The notes beneath the pieces were generated by a model. It did no database searches, was not told the DNA's origin, and saw only the letters and a list, made by a program, of their open reading frames with translations. 64,000 nucleotides of DNA, from the NCBI GenBank assembly GCA_031763025.1, contig JASSKH010000010.1, positions 7,063,901 to 7,127,900 on the forward strand, given 5' to 3'. Positions 22,431-33,589 of this stretch are shown here, one piece after another (position 1 is the stretch's first letter; each line of letters begins with the position of its first letter). Origin of the DNA: Macrocystis pyrifera (taxonomy: Eukaryota > Sar > Phaeophyceae > Laminariales > Laminariaceae). The position numbers were made by a program, and so were the translations under genes.

Positions 22431-23256
22431 GTGTTCAAGTTACTGGGACTTCCCAATCCTAGTACTCGTTGAGGGTCTGGTGTCTTTCAGTTCTTTTGCC
22501 GGCGCACCACACTAAATAGTGTCTCCAACACGGGCTCGTAGCCTGGAGCCAAGTTCAACAACCTTAACACAAGTACCCCACGTCTGTGTCAGGTGATCTG
22601 CATGGTAACCATCCTGGCGTCCCACGATAGTATCTTCTATTTTCTTGCCCCGCTGCTGTACTGGTTACTTTCCTCCAGGGAGGTCATTTTCACCGTGCAA
22701 GGTTCAAGGACGGCTTGCATAACACAACGTCTTACTCACACATCGGGATGCCCCGTACGTCGCTTTCTCCGTCGTATGTACGTTTCACCATGGGTAACTA
22801 CCCCACTGATGCTCCCGACTAGACCTTCACTGCCGAAAGCTTGGCCAACAATCCCCCCACATTTTGTACCGGCTTCTATCCTTCAAGATATCAAGATATC
22901 TACGTACCGCTTGGTGCTCCTTCTCTTAGGACATGTGGTCGATCAAATGCAAGGTGTTTGTTTCATGAGTATAATAGGTATTGACTTAATGTCATGCATC
23001 ATCCACCCCTCCCCTTCATTTTGCGCTTGGTATGTGCACCAAATGTCGGGGATTTTTGGAATAATGTCAGACCAGATTTCCACCGCCCAATGGAAATCGG
23101 TATAGTTTTACGGGTATCTTAGCACAAGACCCAACCTTCATGTGAATTGAACATGTTGGGGTGACCATGCTGTATCTATGTGTGCGCATGTGAGGCGGTC
23201 CACCTTCATGCTCGGTTTTTGGTCTATATTTTATGCCATTACTACCAGTATTATGA
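22431..23256. other. Spacer between LINE and LTR element
   Basis: A + frame stays open from 22593 to 23105 (170 codons) but lacks any recognisable domain and could be chance. Otherwise plain sequence. Confidence 0.35.
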
Positions 23257-23260
23257 TACG

Positions 23261-23492
23261 TATGGCCTCTGCCAGATGATATCAGCAAGAGGGCTTCCAG
23301 CGAGGGACTCCACCAGTCTCGCTGGCCTCGCACTCAGTAAGTCTTGTTCTTAGAGCTTGTATTATCACGGAGTGATCCTCATCGGACCACGAGCCAGGTG
23401 GCTAGGGGACATCACACAGGATCCCCGGCCACTGCTCCACTCACACATGCGATTACACTGAAACCTCCACGGCTTGGTATCTTTTGGCTACA
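23261..23492 (-). repeat. LTR (3' LTR of the element)
   Basis: 232 bp, identical by eye to 28789-29020. Flanked outside by tacg. Confidence 0.95.
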
Positions 23493-23570
23493 GCACCCCC
23501 AAAGCGAGTTCACTCGACACGAACGAGCTTGACAAAACCAAAAAACCAAGACGAAATCGCATGCGGCAAA

Positions 23571-26474
23571 TCACAAATCAATGCTGAACTCTGAAGCAAT
23601 TTTAATCTTGAGCGCACGGGTCATCCGTAATTTGCGCAATTCCTTCACGACGAATTCAGGCGCAGCAGAATAAATCGACCGCAAAGACTCCCACGTGCGC
23701 TCCTCTGCTTCGAAACCATCCCAATCGACCAAGACAATCACCTCGTTGGCATCATCTTCGGCCACATGCACCAAAGCATTCATGCGGCATTCACCCTGCG
23801 CAAAGGAATGTTGGAAAACATCCTTCAGATCAGCGGTGACGTTCAACGTCGCATCCGCATAAAATCGTAAACGAGCCACGTGAGCTTGATGCACCTTCCC
23901 AGAAACGATGTTCTGAACTGAGTACACATGATCATGATCAGCTGCTACCACACGCCACGGACCAGTCCATGTGGACAACAATTTCGGTGTGACACCCTGC
24001 CGACGAACACGAGCATACAACACGAAATCACCAACCGCAAATTTTGGCAACACCACCTGGCCCTGAGCCTGTTTACGTTTGTTGTCGCGAGACACGGCAA
24101 CAGCTGCGCGAATATCGGCGCAAAATCTCTCCTGCTCTGCAACGACTTCACGGACGTTCGCACGCAACAAGTCAGCATTCATCACGTCAACATTCCACCT
24201 GCCATCAGACTCAGAAACGAGCGCCGAGAAATCGGTACGCGGAGCACGCCCAAACATCACGCTGTACGGAGTGCTTCGGTAACGTTCACGAAACGAAGTG
24301 TTCAAGGCCCACTGAGCGGCCGGCAAAACATCAACCCACTCCGAAACCTGACGACGCTGTTCTGACAGAATGGAACGCAGAGCACGTACCACCTCTTTTA
24401 CCATGCGTTCACACGTACCGTTCGACCACGGCGTGTAAGCGACAGCAAAACGATGTTCGATGTGCAACGCGTCGCTCAACAAAGCAAGCACCCTGTTCTT
24501 GAAATGCGTGGCGGTATCACTCACCCACACACGCGGCATCCCCAAAGTCTTACACCAGGCTAGCAAATGCTTCGCTGTGACCTCGGCTGTACAAGCCTCG
24601 GCCGGTTCCAACGCCACGTAGTTGGACAAATCATCCATGATGACCAAAACATATCGGAAACCATCCTCATCAGGCAGGCCATCGCTACCTTCGGGCCCGC
24701 TGTGGCCAACATACAAAAAATCAAAGTGCACCACTTCTCCCGGAGCGGTACCATGCACCGTGTCTCCGTAGGGACGAGGAATGAGTGCACCTGCACGCGT
24801 GTCTACACAGTGCAAACACTGGCGAACGAATTCGCGAACCTGAGAATCCATGTGAGGCCAAACACAATATTCCTTCAGGCGAAACAAAGTCGGCGCCACA
24901 CCACGGTGACCAGCCGAGCGCATGTGCGCGCACACCATCAAACGAGTTTGAAGAGCAAGATCATCCGGCGGAATCCACAAGACGTCACGCACCCCAACAC
25001 GCACACGAAACAAACCATCATCGGCCAAGGTAGCTTGACCGAAGGTTGTCGAAAATTCATGAACACCAACGCCGATACGAGCGACAGACCTTTGTTGCGA
25101 GGCACGAATCACATCCAATGCGGGAAGCGAATCGTCAGCATTACATGGGCTGTGCACGGCAACCGAACGAACAGGCACCGTAGGAACTTTGACCCAACGA
25201 GACAACAGATCCCCCCAACAGTTTCGATCGCCAGGGATGTGTTCGATTGCATAGCGGTATTGTCCTAAAACACCCTTCCAATTCTCTAGGCGTTGTGCCA
25301 TGGTCTTTGTGACCGTCGTGACACACTTCTCCGGATTGAAAATGTACTGCAAGTTTCGATGATCAGTAAAGATATGAACACCACCCCAAAGCAGGTATTC
25401 GAGCCTCCGGAACGTATTAACGATCGCAAAACCTTCTTTGTCGACAGTCGCCCAGCGCAACTGCGAACCTGTGAACGAACCACTCAGAAATCCGAGAGGC
25501 TCGTGAGACATGCTTTCCAACGCCAATCCACTGCGAAATTCGTGTTCAGGCACTTGGGTGAGAAAACTACCCCAATGGAAATCAGAAGCGTCAGGAAACA
25601 TCAAAACAACGCACCCGGGACGAGGATGATGAAGCGTCACTGCTTGCGCCACCAAACCCCGTGCGGCATTCCACGCCCGCACCCGATCCTCCGTCCACGC
25701 GGTATCCTTGATGACACGATTGCGCGCCACTCGCTTAGTCCGACGTGTAGCCCCAACAAGGAGCTCCTCCAAAAAATCACGTAACGGTGCTACCGTTTCC
25801 GCTAAACGTGGTAACGATGTACGCAACCAGTTGACAGCCTGCAAGAATTGCATTAGTTCTCCAGCGTTTTTGGGACGACGCATTTCACTTAAACCTTGCA
25901 CTCGAGCGGGGTCATGGGACACGACACCATTGGAATACACCTTACCACACCAGACCAGTTCACGAGAGAAGAAGGTACACTTGTGGGCGGCGACAAACAG
26001 TCCAACATTCTCCAGGCGTTCAAGAATGTCATCAAGCAGCTGCAGAAGAGCTTCTTCGGTGTCTGCGAAAAAGAAAACGTCATCGACCCAAACTTTGCAA
26101 TCCAAACCACGCAACACTTCAGTCATGACACCTTGGAAATAAGAAGTCGCATTCAAAACACCTTGGGGAACACGGGTAGGCGTGAACAAACCGTCGCTTG
26201 TCGCCATGGTGAAGACGTCTTGCGCCTCCGGAGCCAAAGGCATCTGCCAGTACCCTTGAAGTAGGTCCAGCTTGCCGAAGAAACGCGCCCCCAGCAGATC
26301 TCCCATGTCTTCATGGTTGGGCATGACGCCCGGGGACTTCTCCACCTGTGCGTTCACCGCCGAGTGGTCGCTCACCAAACGGAAAGAGTCCTTCTTGGGC
26401 ACCGCCATCGCCGGACTCGCCCACACCGCCTGGATGTTGTGGTAGACAAAGCCAAAAAAACACCAAAGCAGCAA
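23571..26474 (-). CDS. RT-RNase H-integrase-chromodomain region
   Basis: A 967-codon frame with the reverse transcriptase (VWVDDVFFFAD at the active site), RNase H (MFPDASDFHWG), the integrase with an HHCC zinc finger (HMRSAGHRG...CLHCVD) and the integrase core (VSDTATHFKN, then YTPWSNGTCERM). Near the end NEVIVLVDWDGFEAEERTWE is a chromodomain-like motif, which chromoviruses use to target marked chromatin. It works with the gag-protease region of the same element. Confidence 0.94.
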   Translation of the reverse strand: MLLWCFFGFVYHNIQAVWASPAMAVPKKDSFRLVSDHSAVNAQVEKSPGVMPNHEDMGDLLGARFFGKLDLLQGYWQMPLAPEAQDVFTMATSDGLFTPTRVPQGVLNATSYFQGVMTEVLRGLDCKVWVDDVFFFADTEEALLQLLDDILERLENVGLFVAAHKCTFFSRELVWCGKVYSNGVVSHDPARVQGLSEMRRPKNAGELMQFLQAVNWLRTSLPRLAETVAPLRDFLEELLVGATRRTKRVARNRVIKDTAWTEDRVRAWNAARGLVAQAVTLHHPRPGCVVLMFPDASDFHWGSFLTQVPEHEFRSGLALESMSHEPLGFLSGSFTGSQLRWATVDKEGFAIVNTFRRLEYLLWGGVHIFTDHRNLQYIFNPEKCVTTVTKTMAQRLENWKGVLGQYRYAIEHIPGDRNCWGDLLSRWVKVPTVPVRSVAVHSPCNADDSLPALDVIRASQQRSVARIGVGVHEFSTTFGQATLADDGLFRVRVGVRDVLWIPPDDLALQTRLMVCAHMRSAGHRGVAPTLFRLKEYCVWPHMDSQVREFVRQCLHCVDTRAGALIPRPYGDTVHGTAPGEVVHFDFLYVGHSGPEGSDGLPDEDGFRYVLVIMDDLSNYVALEPAEACTAEVTAKHLLAWCKTLGMPRVWVSDTATHFKNRVLALLSDALHIEHRFAVAYTPWSNGTCERMVKEVVRALRSILSEQRRQVSEWVDVLPAAQWALNTSFRERYRSTPYSVMFGRAPRTDFSALVSESDGRWNVDVMNADLLRANVREVVAEQERFCADIRAAVAVSRDNKRKQAQGQVVLPKFAVGDFVLYARVRRQGVTPKLLSTWTGPWRVVAADHDHVYSVQNIVSGKVHQAHVARLRFYADATLNVTADLKDVFQHSFAQGECRMNALVHVAEDDANEVIVLVDWDGFEAEERTWESLRSIYSAAPEFVVKELRKLRMTRALKIKIASEFSIDL

Positions 26475-28713
26475 TGCACTTCGAGAGCCAGTCCCTTTTC
26501 GTCGGTTCGTACCGACGTGGCGTTGCCTTGACAGGCTTCGCCTGTTGCTTCAGCTGCACTCGCATCGGCTCCACTTGCGCTGGCGGATCACCACACAGCG
26601 CACGGCGAAAAGCACCCACGCGACGAGCCAAAATTTCGCGCAAACGGGTTGCTCCGCCGACGCTTAATCCACTCTGCTCTGCCTGCTGCACGCTGTCCTC
26701 CAACGCCCGTTCTCGGGCCGTCCGCTCCTCCTCCGGATCCATGAACATGTCTGGCCCCCGGTCGACCAAATGTTCCACCGCCTTGTCCTCCGGAGCATCC
26801 ACCGTAGCCTCGGTCTGAAAAGCACGCACGGAAACCGTCACTCTGCGCGCCGCAAGGTAACTCGGAGTCTCCACACCGGTCGATACCGGCACTGCGCGAG
26901 GGCGAAGCTTCTCCAGAGCTTCACGGTAGACGTCGATGCCAAGAGCTTTCATGGTAGCCATGCCAAACAGAACGACGTTATCTGTACCAGGCATGACCGC
27001 GAAAGTGATGGGCTCCAATTTCACCGCTCCCCACGGCGTCCGTACACTCACGGCAATCGGCACCGTTTTGTGCGTGACCATCACTGAAACACCCGTAGCG
27101 GTTTTCGCCTGCTGCGGGCCATTTTCGAACGGAATTTGCAGATCGGCGCCGCCGAAATGCGAAGACAGCTGCTGAAGTAAGCCGACACCGATGGACGTGA
27201 GCGCCGACCCCGAATCAAGGATCACACGCGCCATCAGCGAACCAACCGACCCTGGCAAAGAGAGATCAGCGCGTAAACACTCAGCGCTGCGATCGACAGG
27301 CACTTCACCTGCCGTTGAACTCTGGTCGGTACCAAGAGTCACCTGACGCCATGGCTGCCCTCCTACAGCCGGCGCCGAAGAAATAGAATCGGCGGTCCAC
27401 CCCGACCAAGACGTCGAATATACAGACGGTTCCGGCGCTACCGCCCCTGCAGCAGCACCAGACACTGACTCCGCCCGCTCGGTGGATGGCGAAGTTCTCG
27501 CTCCAGCAGCACCCACCGATGTTCCAGCTCCTCCAACGTATACAGCTCGGCCGGCAACAGACGAACCAGATCCCGACCCAGCGGCTCCTGCCGCTGGCGC
27601 ACCAGAAGTTGAAGAAGCAACAGCAGAAGTTCCACCGCCCGCTGTCAATTGATTGCCACCACGGCCACCGCGCCCGCGTCCATGGTTGAATCTGCCCCGG
27701 CCGCCATTGCGGCCCCCGCGATACCCTGACGACCCGCGCCCACCACTGCTGGGAGCTGTGCCGCCACCGCGAGCTTTTGGGCAATCAGAAACATAATGGT
27801 TGGGATCACCACACTCGAAACAGACGCGAACAAACGACTTTTTCGCGGACTGCTGCTGTTTCGGTTTCTGCTGCTGTTGGCGTCGCGGTTCAGCTGCCCC
27901 TGCAGCATCTTTCCGACCATACGCCTCGATGAATTTCCACTGTTCTGCAGCAGAAAAAATTTGGTCCATGACCAATGCCGGGTCCTTCTTCCACCCTGCA
28001 GCGTACGTTAGCTGACCTTTTACGTACTTTTTGAACTCGGACGGCCATAAGCCATCCACCAACGCCATGCTCACAAATTCCGCCGGTCCGGGCAACCACG
28101 AACGGTCCTGCGCGCGGTACATGGCATGCACCGCGTGATTCTCCGCAAAATACTTTTCCATAGCGGAGTTTACCATCATCGCGCGGTCTTTGACGGATGT
28201 TTCACCGCCCTGCTTTTCATCGCGCCTCATTGAGAGAACGCGACGCAAGTCCGCTGCCGCCCGCGAGGTGTCAAATCTGTTGCTGGTGGTTGTGTAACCA
28301 GCGTGCTGCCTAACAGCGTCCAACAACTCCGAGGCGGTCATCGTAGTCTGATGCTTGTAAAATCCCTCAAAACACCGATGAATGTAATTGGGGATAAGCT
28401 GGCCCATGCTCACTTTGGAGTGCTGAACCACCCCCTGAGCGTTGGCGAGCTGCAGCCGTTCCTCATAATCGAGGTACGCTGCGTAAAAAACACGAGAGGC
28501 CTGCTCGGTCCACACCTCTCCGTATTTCGGTGGAGTCAGAGACTCCCCTACCACCAGCGGCGTGCTTGCCGTGTGCGCCATAATCCACAGCAGTCCACCT
28601 GGACTCTGCTGTAATAACGGAGAAACTGCCGCCTGACCTGTGCGTCCTCCAGCTCCCGGAGCGTCCTCCCCTGCTGTGCGCTTCAAGCCGTTTCGATCCG
28701 TCCAACGGGCCAA
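26311..28713 (-). CDS. Gag and protease region of the Ty3/gypsy element
   Basis: An 800-codon frame. The N-terminal half is Gag-like (capsid-type helices), followed by a CCHC zinc knuckle (CFECGDPNHYVSDC), a Gly/Arg-rich stretch (GGRGRFNHGRGRGG) and a Ser/Ala-rich linker. The protease follows, with the Asp-Ser-Gly active site (VILDSGSALTSIG). Gag packages the RNA and the protease matures the polyprotein. Treated as part of a fossil or near-intact mobile element. Confidence 0.92.
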   Translation of the reverse strand: MARWTDRNGLKRTAGEDAPGAGGRTGQAAVSPLLQQSPGGLLWIMAHTASTPLVVGESLTPPKYGEVWTEQASRVFYAAYLDYEERLQLANAQGVVQHSKVSMGQLIPNYIHRCFEGFYKHQTTMTASELLDAVRQHAGYTTTSNRFDTSRAAADLRRVLSMRRDEKQGGETSVKDRAMMVNSAMEKYFAENHAVHAMYRAQDRSWLPGPAEFVSMALVDGLWPSEFKKYVKGQLTYAAGWKKDPALVMDQIFSAAEQWKFIEAYGRKDAAGAAEPRRQQQQKPKQQQSAKKSFVRVCFECGDPNHYVSDCPKARGGGTAPSSGGRGSSGYRGGRNGGRGRFNHGRGRGGRGGNQLTAGGGTSAVASSTSGAPAAGAAGSGSGSSVAGRAVYVGGAGTSVGAAGARTSPSTERAESVSGAAAGAVAPEPSVYSTSWSGWTADSISSAPAVGGQPWRQVTLGTDQSSTAGEVPVDRSAECLRADLSLPGSVGSLMARVILDSGSALTSIGVGLLQQLSSHFGGADLQIPFENGPQQAKTATGVSVMVTHKTVPIAVSVRTPWGAVKLEPITFAVMPGTDNVVLFGMATMKALGIDVYREALEKLRPRAVPVSTGVETPSYLAARRVTVSVRAFQTEATVDAPEDKAVEHLVDRGPDMFMDPEEERTARERALEDSVQQAEQSGLSVGGATRLREILARRVGAFRRALCGDPPAQVEPMRVQLKQQAKPVKATPRRYEPTKRDWLSKCIAALVFFWLCLPQHPGGVGESGDGGAQEGLFPFGERPLGGERTGGEVPGRHAQP

Positions 28714-28788
28714 CTGCCTTCCCAGCTGTGACCCAATACTCCGCAGCCGAAAACTCCTCCAACAGAAGTTCCGCGAATATCTAGATAT

Positions 28789-29020
28789 TATGGCCTCTGC
28801 CAGATGATATCAGCAAGAGGGCTTCCAGCGAGGGACTCCACCAGTCTCGCTGGCCTCGCACTCAGTAAGTCTTGTTCTTAGAGCTTGTATTATCACGGAG
28901 TGATCCTCATCGGACCACGAGCCAGGTGGCTAGGGGACATCACACAGGATCCCCGGCCACTGCTCCACTCACACATGCGATTACACTGAAACCTCCACGG
29001 CTTGGTATCTTTTGGCTACA
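28789..29020 (-). repeat. LTR (5' LTR of the element)
   Basis: 232 bp, identical by eye to the other LTR. In the element's orientation transcription would start here. Confidence 0.95.
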
Positions 29021-29026
29021 TACGGG

Positions 29027-29715
29027 AGAAACTATTTTACTTTTTCAAGTCTATGACTGGTTTGGGTTCGGATATGGGGAAAAAAAAAAACTGGTTTGTT
29101 CAGTTGTTTAATTTCTAAATATGGTTTGGGTTTCGGTATAGGAAACAAAAAATGATTAGTTGAGTAATTTCATGTCTGAATCCAGGTTGTGTTATGATAT
29201 TGGAAAAAAAAACTGGTTAGTTCAATTGTTTCATGTCTAAAACTGTTTTTTGCGTTTTTGGTATGGCAAAAAAAAAAGTTAGTTGAGTATTTCATGTCTA
29301 AATCCGGTTTTTTTGTCATGATAAAGGGGGGAAAAAAAAAAGGGGGGGGGGGGGGGGGAAACTGGTTAATTCAATTGTCTCACGTCTAGATCTGGTTTTT
29401 GCGTTCTTGGTATGAGAAAAAAAAAATAGTTAGTTGAGTAATTTCATGGCTAAATCCGGTTTTTGTAATCATATGGGGAAAAAAAAATGTTTCATGTCTA
29501 AATCCGGTTTTTTGCGTTTCGGTATGGGGAAAAAAAAGATGTTAGTTGAGTAATTTCATGTCTGCATCCGGTTTTTGTAATCATATGGGGAAAAAAAAAA
29601 AACTGGTGAGTTCAATTGTTTCATGTCTAAATCCGTTTTTTTGCGTTTCGTTATGGGGAAAAGAAAAATGTTAGTTGAGTAATTTCATGTCTAAATCTGG
29701 TTTGTGTTTTTATGG
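29027..29715 (+). repeat. Minisatellite, ~62 bp unit, about 11 copies
   Basis: Units of the type gttagttgagtaatttcatg, tctaaatccggtttttg, then a ggtatgggg/A-run segment. It begins directly beside the LTR element, which may have inserted at its edge. A 17-base G run (29342-29358) interrupts one unit. Confidence 0.9.
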
Positions 29716-31717
29716 GAAATATCGGTGAGTCGTGTGTTCTGTGTTGTGTTTGCTTTGCCGGTGGGTCTGGTTTCTGAGCTGCTGTTTGCATAGTGTCTAT
29801 GTCTGGTCTGGTCTATGTGCCATTTGTGCCAGAAGGGGCAGTCTGTACATTGCATGTCTAGTGTCTGGTGGCTTGTTTTACAGCGTTATCGCCGCTCGAC
29901 GCCAACCTATCCAGATCTAGAGTTTTGTGGGGGGTAGATAAACCAAGTAGAAGAGTAGATAGAGCTCAAGCCGGAAGAAGGCACAGACAGAAGGGAGTTA
30001 GAATTTGTGCTTTTTTTATTCCGTGATTTTCTTCTTTCAGAGTGCTGACGAGTGATCAATACAATGTTGAAGCTCATGCTACACATTGTCGGGCAGGCAT
30101 GAACAACAACAATAATAATAGTGTGATCGGTCGAAATAGTAAAAAAATCGGCTGTCGGTCTGCGAAACAGATGGCCGGGACCCCCCCCCCCCCCACCCCT
30201 TGCACCTTGCACAACGTGGGCGTAAATAGTCAATGCGGAGTCATTGAGCAGTGTAACACACTCTTAGGCGCACCGAATTGAGAGGTTGTAGACACCTCAT
30301 GCGGTTTGCTGCGTTGTTCAGTGTCTCACACCAGGATGTCTTTACGCTCACGTTATGCAAGGGGGAGATCTCGGCGACTTGTGACGACGTAAGTCACCAA
30401 CTACAGTAGGCATTAGCCGGACTACTGAAATAGTTAGTGGTTTCCTGGAGGCGCCGATTATCCGATTCTTGGGTTTCCATACATGAAAAAAGGGTTGCTG
30501 AAGGCGGGATGTTTTTTTTTTTTTTGTGGGTGGCGTCCCCTCGTCGGGAGCGTGGGAGATTGCTGATCTGGTTCGCTTCGCTCGCCTAATGACTCCAGTC
30601 GGCAAGTCGGCTGACCATCAGATGGCTTCGCCCAACGACTTGCCGACTAAACTTAGCTAGTTGGCCAACGTCACCTACCGATAATCTGGTACCCGTAGTC
30701 GTTAGCCGTGAAATCCTGCCGACTCATACGTAGCGTTAGTGAAACCTCTTTAGATTGGACGCGAGTCGACGAGGGAAGAAAGCGTTGAGCCCTTTTGGCG
30801 ATAAGAGTGCAAGGCGCGTACCGTTTTTGATATTTTGGGGGGGCGGCAAGTCCACCTCGTGACCACGGATCGGAGTTACGACGAGGGAGGGATGAGCAGA
30901 AAGAAAGGCGGCGAGGGCACAAGAGATGGGGGGAAAAAATGGGGAAATAAATAGCAAAAAAAGGAAAGAGAAAATATATTACGGGCGCAAACTACTCGGG
31001 ATGAGGGAAATATCATATCTACAGTGAGGGTTTCACTTCAGGCTTCAGAGACCGCCGCACACATACCACGTAGGAAGGAGCGAGGAGTATATGGTATATT
31101 GTAGTGTCCCCACAATGAAAAAAAACTCCAACACTACAGCAGGAGATACATAAAATATACTAACGAAACGACGAACAACCGCTCTCAACAATAAAAAAAG
31201 GCGCCGTGTTTTCGCTGGTTGGATTATTAACGTGTGTATTTCTGAAATAATAATACTAATACCTCAGGTGCGAGTGCGACCGATTGAGTGGTTGATGTAC
31301 AGTAGGCCACCCCTCAGTAAGGCAGTCTGAGTATGGCGTTATCCTGATGTAATTGGGCGGTCAAAACCGCTCCTTGCGATTGGGACAAGGCACTGGAACG
31401 AAGAACTCGGCTTCCCCCAATAAGGCAGTCGTACAGGTTTGGCACACTATCGTCTTAGTGGGAAACACCTACTGCAATTGACATGAATGACAGTTATGCA
31501 ACGCAAAAAAACGTAACGAGGTGAACAGCGCTGCACGTAACGAAACGAAGCGTAACGTACAAAAAAACACAAACTTGAACTCGCGTTGGCAGTATACGTG
31601 GGACCTGGCGTGCACAGCTCTACAGACACACAAACCTACCGGTGTGTGCTACTCTTTATACAGTTGCCTGGCCTTTCCGATATCCTCAATGGTGCTGCTG
31701 CCGTCGGCGCCGCTGTC
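29716..31717. other. Spacer, no gene supported
   Basis: A C run at 30181-30194, a T run near 30513, and several frames under 90 codons without protein character. Nothing to annotate. Confidence 0.4.
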
Positions 31718-31996
31718 CTTGATGCTGCCGGTAACGTCGCTGTACATGGCGACACCTCCGACTTTAGACGAAGAAGGGGTAGGAATGAATCTGATCGCAA
31801 TATTGCCGTACGCCGGTAAATTACGTCTGTGCTGCGAGCCATGCGCGGGTGTACGGCGATATTGCGGTACTGTTTACCTATGTGTTGCGAGTCATGCGCG
31901 GTGTACGGCGATGTTGCGGTAAACTCAAATCCTTCCCCTTCTTCTTCTGATGTGGGAGGTCTCGCCATGTACAGCGACGTTACCGGCGGCATCAAG
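31718..31996. repeat. Long inverted repeat (foldback), ~280 bp
   Basis: cttgatgctgccggtaacgt at the left pairs with acgttaccggcggcatcaag at the right. The pairing continues through gctgtacatggcga and the gaagaagggg segment to the middle, so the arms are about 100 bp with a short loop. The right arm also holds a direct duplication of a ~48 bp gcgcggtgtacggcgat block. It could be a MITE or a hairpin RNA source. No coding evidence. Confidence 0.75.
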
Positions 31997-33437
31997 AAAC
32001 ACATCTCTTCGAAAAAATAATATTATTAATAGAAGTCGATTATCACTCTCATGGGCAAATCGGCTGGTTTGTGCTGGCCCTTTTTTTAAGTACTGTAGCG
32101 TAACACATGTCTAGGAACTCATACGTAGCTAGTCTCGCTTGCTACACGGCAGTACTACAGGTAGTCCATACGTGTACGGGATACCATTCTGGGCGGATAT
32201 ATAAGAATCGTTTTAATATAAAAAATGAAGATCAAACCGTCCTTACATTTCCGTCCAGAACGGTTCATTCTAAGAAATCGTGTAGAAAGCAAAGTCGGGC
32301 TGAGATTCAAGAGGAAAGTAAGAAACTCGGGCGCGCCTGTCATATCACCCTTTCCGAGACAAGAAACCCAGCCTGGGCATTCTGATACCGGTAGGTATTG
32401 TTTGCTGTTTCTGACGCTTGCGAGGGTAACGGTGCACCATCATCTTCTGGGGCTCCTACTACTATTAATAGTAGTGTAGTAGTATCTCTGTACAGCATCG
32501 GGCCCCTCTCGTGGGAAGTGGAAACCTGAGCTCGGATGTTCTGGCCGGGCAAGCAAGAAGGGGATACTCGTATATTCCTTGCAACCTACTGGTATCACTC
32601 TGGCCATACATGTAAGGATCGTTTGAATATGAATACGATTACCTAACGGTCCCTATATTACCGCCCAGAGTGGTAGGCTACCTACTTTTCCAAGTAAATA
32701 ATGTATTCTACCCGGAGCAGATTACATAAAAGTCTGTTTTCTTGCGAGAGGGCCGATACTGTACACACTGGTACCTGGTGTGCATCACCCAACGTCGGGA
32801 CATTTTGAGAATACGTGCACGTTTAAGAACCTCGATGAAAAGCCATCCTCCCACCACCTAGGAAGGTAACGACCTTATATATATAAAAAAACGATCTTGG
32901 GCAGTTCCTCGGTTGAAATGGTTAAGCAAAAAAATGCCTACCCCTAATTGAACCCCCCTGCCATATCGTAGCACGCGTGTTGACATTATCGATACCGCTG
33001 GAGTTTCCTGTTTCTTATTGTGAATTCGTGTTTCTGTATGACCAACAGCTCGCCGATCAAAACCAGCCAATGAGTCCAGCGTACTCCATGCCTTGTGAAA
33101 TGCCACTAGCAACCCGTTCATTCAGCACACACACGAGCATGATACCATACATATCGCATGTGTTGAAGGTAAAAATAGCGTCCGAGTTTTTTGCTTTTCT
33201 CCTGGGGCCGCCACGGATAACGTCACGCAAAGAAAAATGATTTCATGTACGAGACCGCGCTTTGAGCCCTTCAACCGGCCGTCCCCTACACGAAACCTAG
33301 TATAATAAAGCCCAAAGAGGCCTTCACGTGCTCAAACTAACAAGGTCTTAGTCCTTTGAGCTACTGGTAAAAGGTTAACCAATCGCCATCCAATCTAAGC
33401 CTTATAACATTAGGTCTCTTATTATCTTTTTCCACAG
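31997..33437. other. Spacer upstream of gene A
   Basis: No gene supported. One copy of the CTATTAATAG palindrome lies at 32462. This stretch may hold the promoter or an upstream intron of gene A. Confidence 0.4.
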
Positions 33438-33486
33438 TGTCTGGCTGCAGACATTGCAACTGAATGATGACGCACAGCACGCCGAA
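33438..33486 (+). CDS. Possible small upstream exon of gene A
   Basis: The acceptor attatctttttccacag ends at 33437. The following 49 bases read, after one base, VWLQTLQLNDDAQHAE and meet a weak donor (gaa|gtagca), leaving phase 0 as the next exon needs. The intron would be only about 100 bp, shorter than the others in this gene, so the call is tentative. Confidence 0.3.
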
Positions 33487-33589
33487 GTAGCACAAGCCAA
33501 AACCCAGCCGCGATGTTTTCCCTCCCCGTCGCTACCTAACAAATGAGTACGCCCCCCCCCCCACCTCGCGACGGCCATTGTCCTTCCAG

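Larger units (their letters stand above)
23261..29020 (-). mobile_element. Ty3/gypsy LTR retrotransposon with chromodomain
   Basis: A 5.76 kb element on the - strand bounded by two LTRs of about 232 bp (23261-23492 and 28789-29020) that look identical by eye, and by a short direct repeat tacg (23257-23260 and 29021-29024). In the element's sense the LTR begins TGTAGCC. It carries gag-protease and RT-RNase H-integrase regions in the Ty3/gypsy order, with a chromodomain-like end as in chromoviruses. A G-rich tract adjoins the 3' LTR and would serve as polypurine tract. Identical LTRs indicate a very recent insertion. It looks nearly whole, with about one break, or a family-type frame change, between the two coding regions. 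Confidence 0.95.

Noticed and set aside
22593-23105. 170-codon open frame between the LINE and the LTR element
   Set aside because: Starts at a non-ATG codon with no recognisable domain. The length is within chance expectation.
24044-26264. Several + strand frames of 100-230 codons
   Set aside because: Antisense shadows of the Ty3/gypsy coding region.
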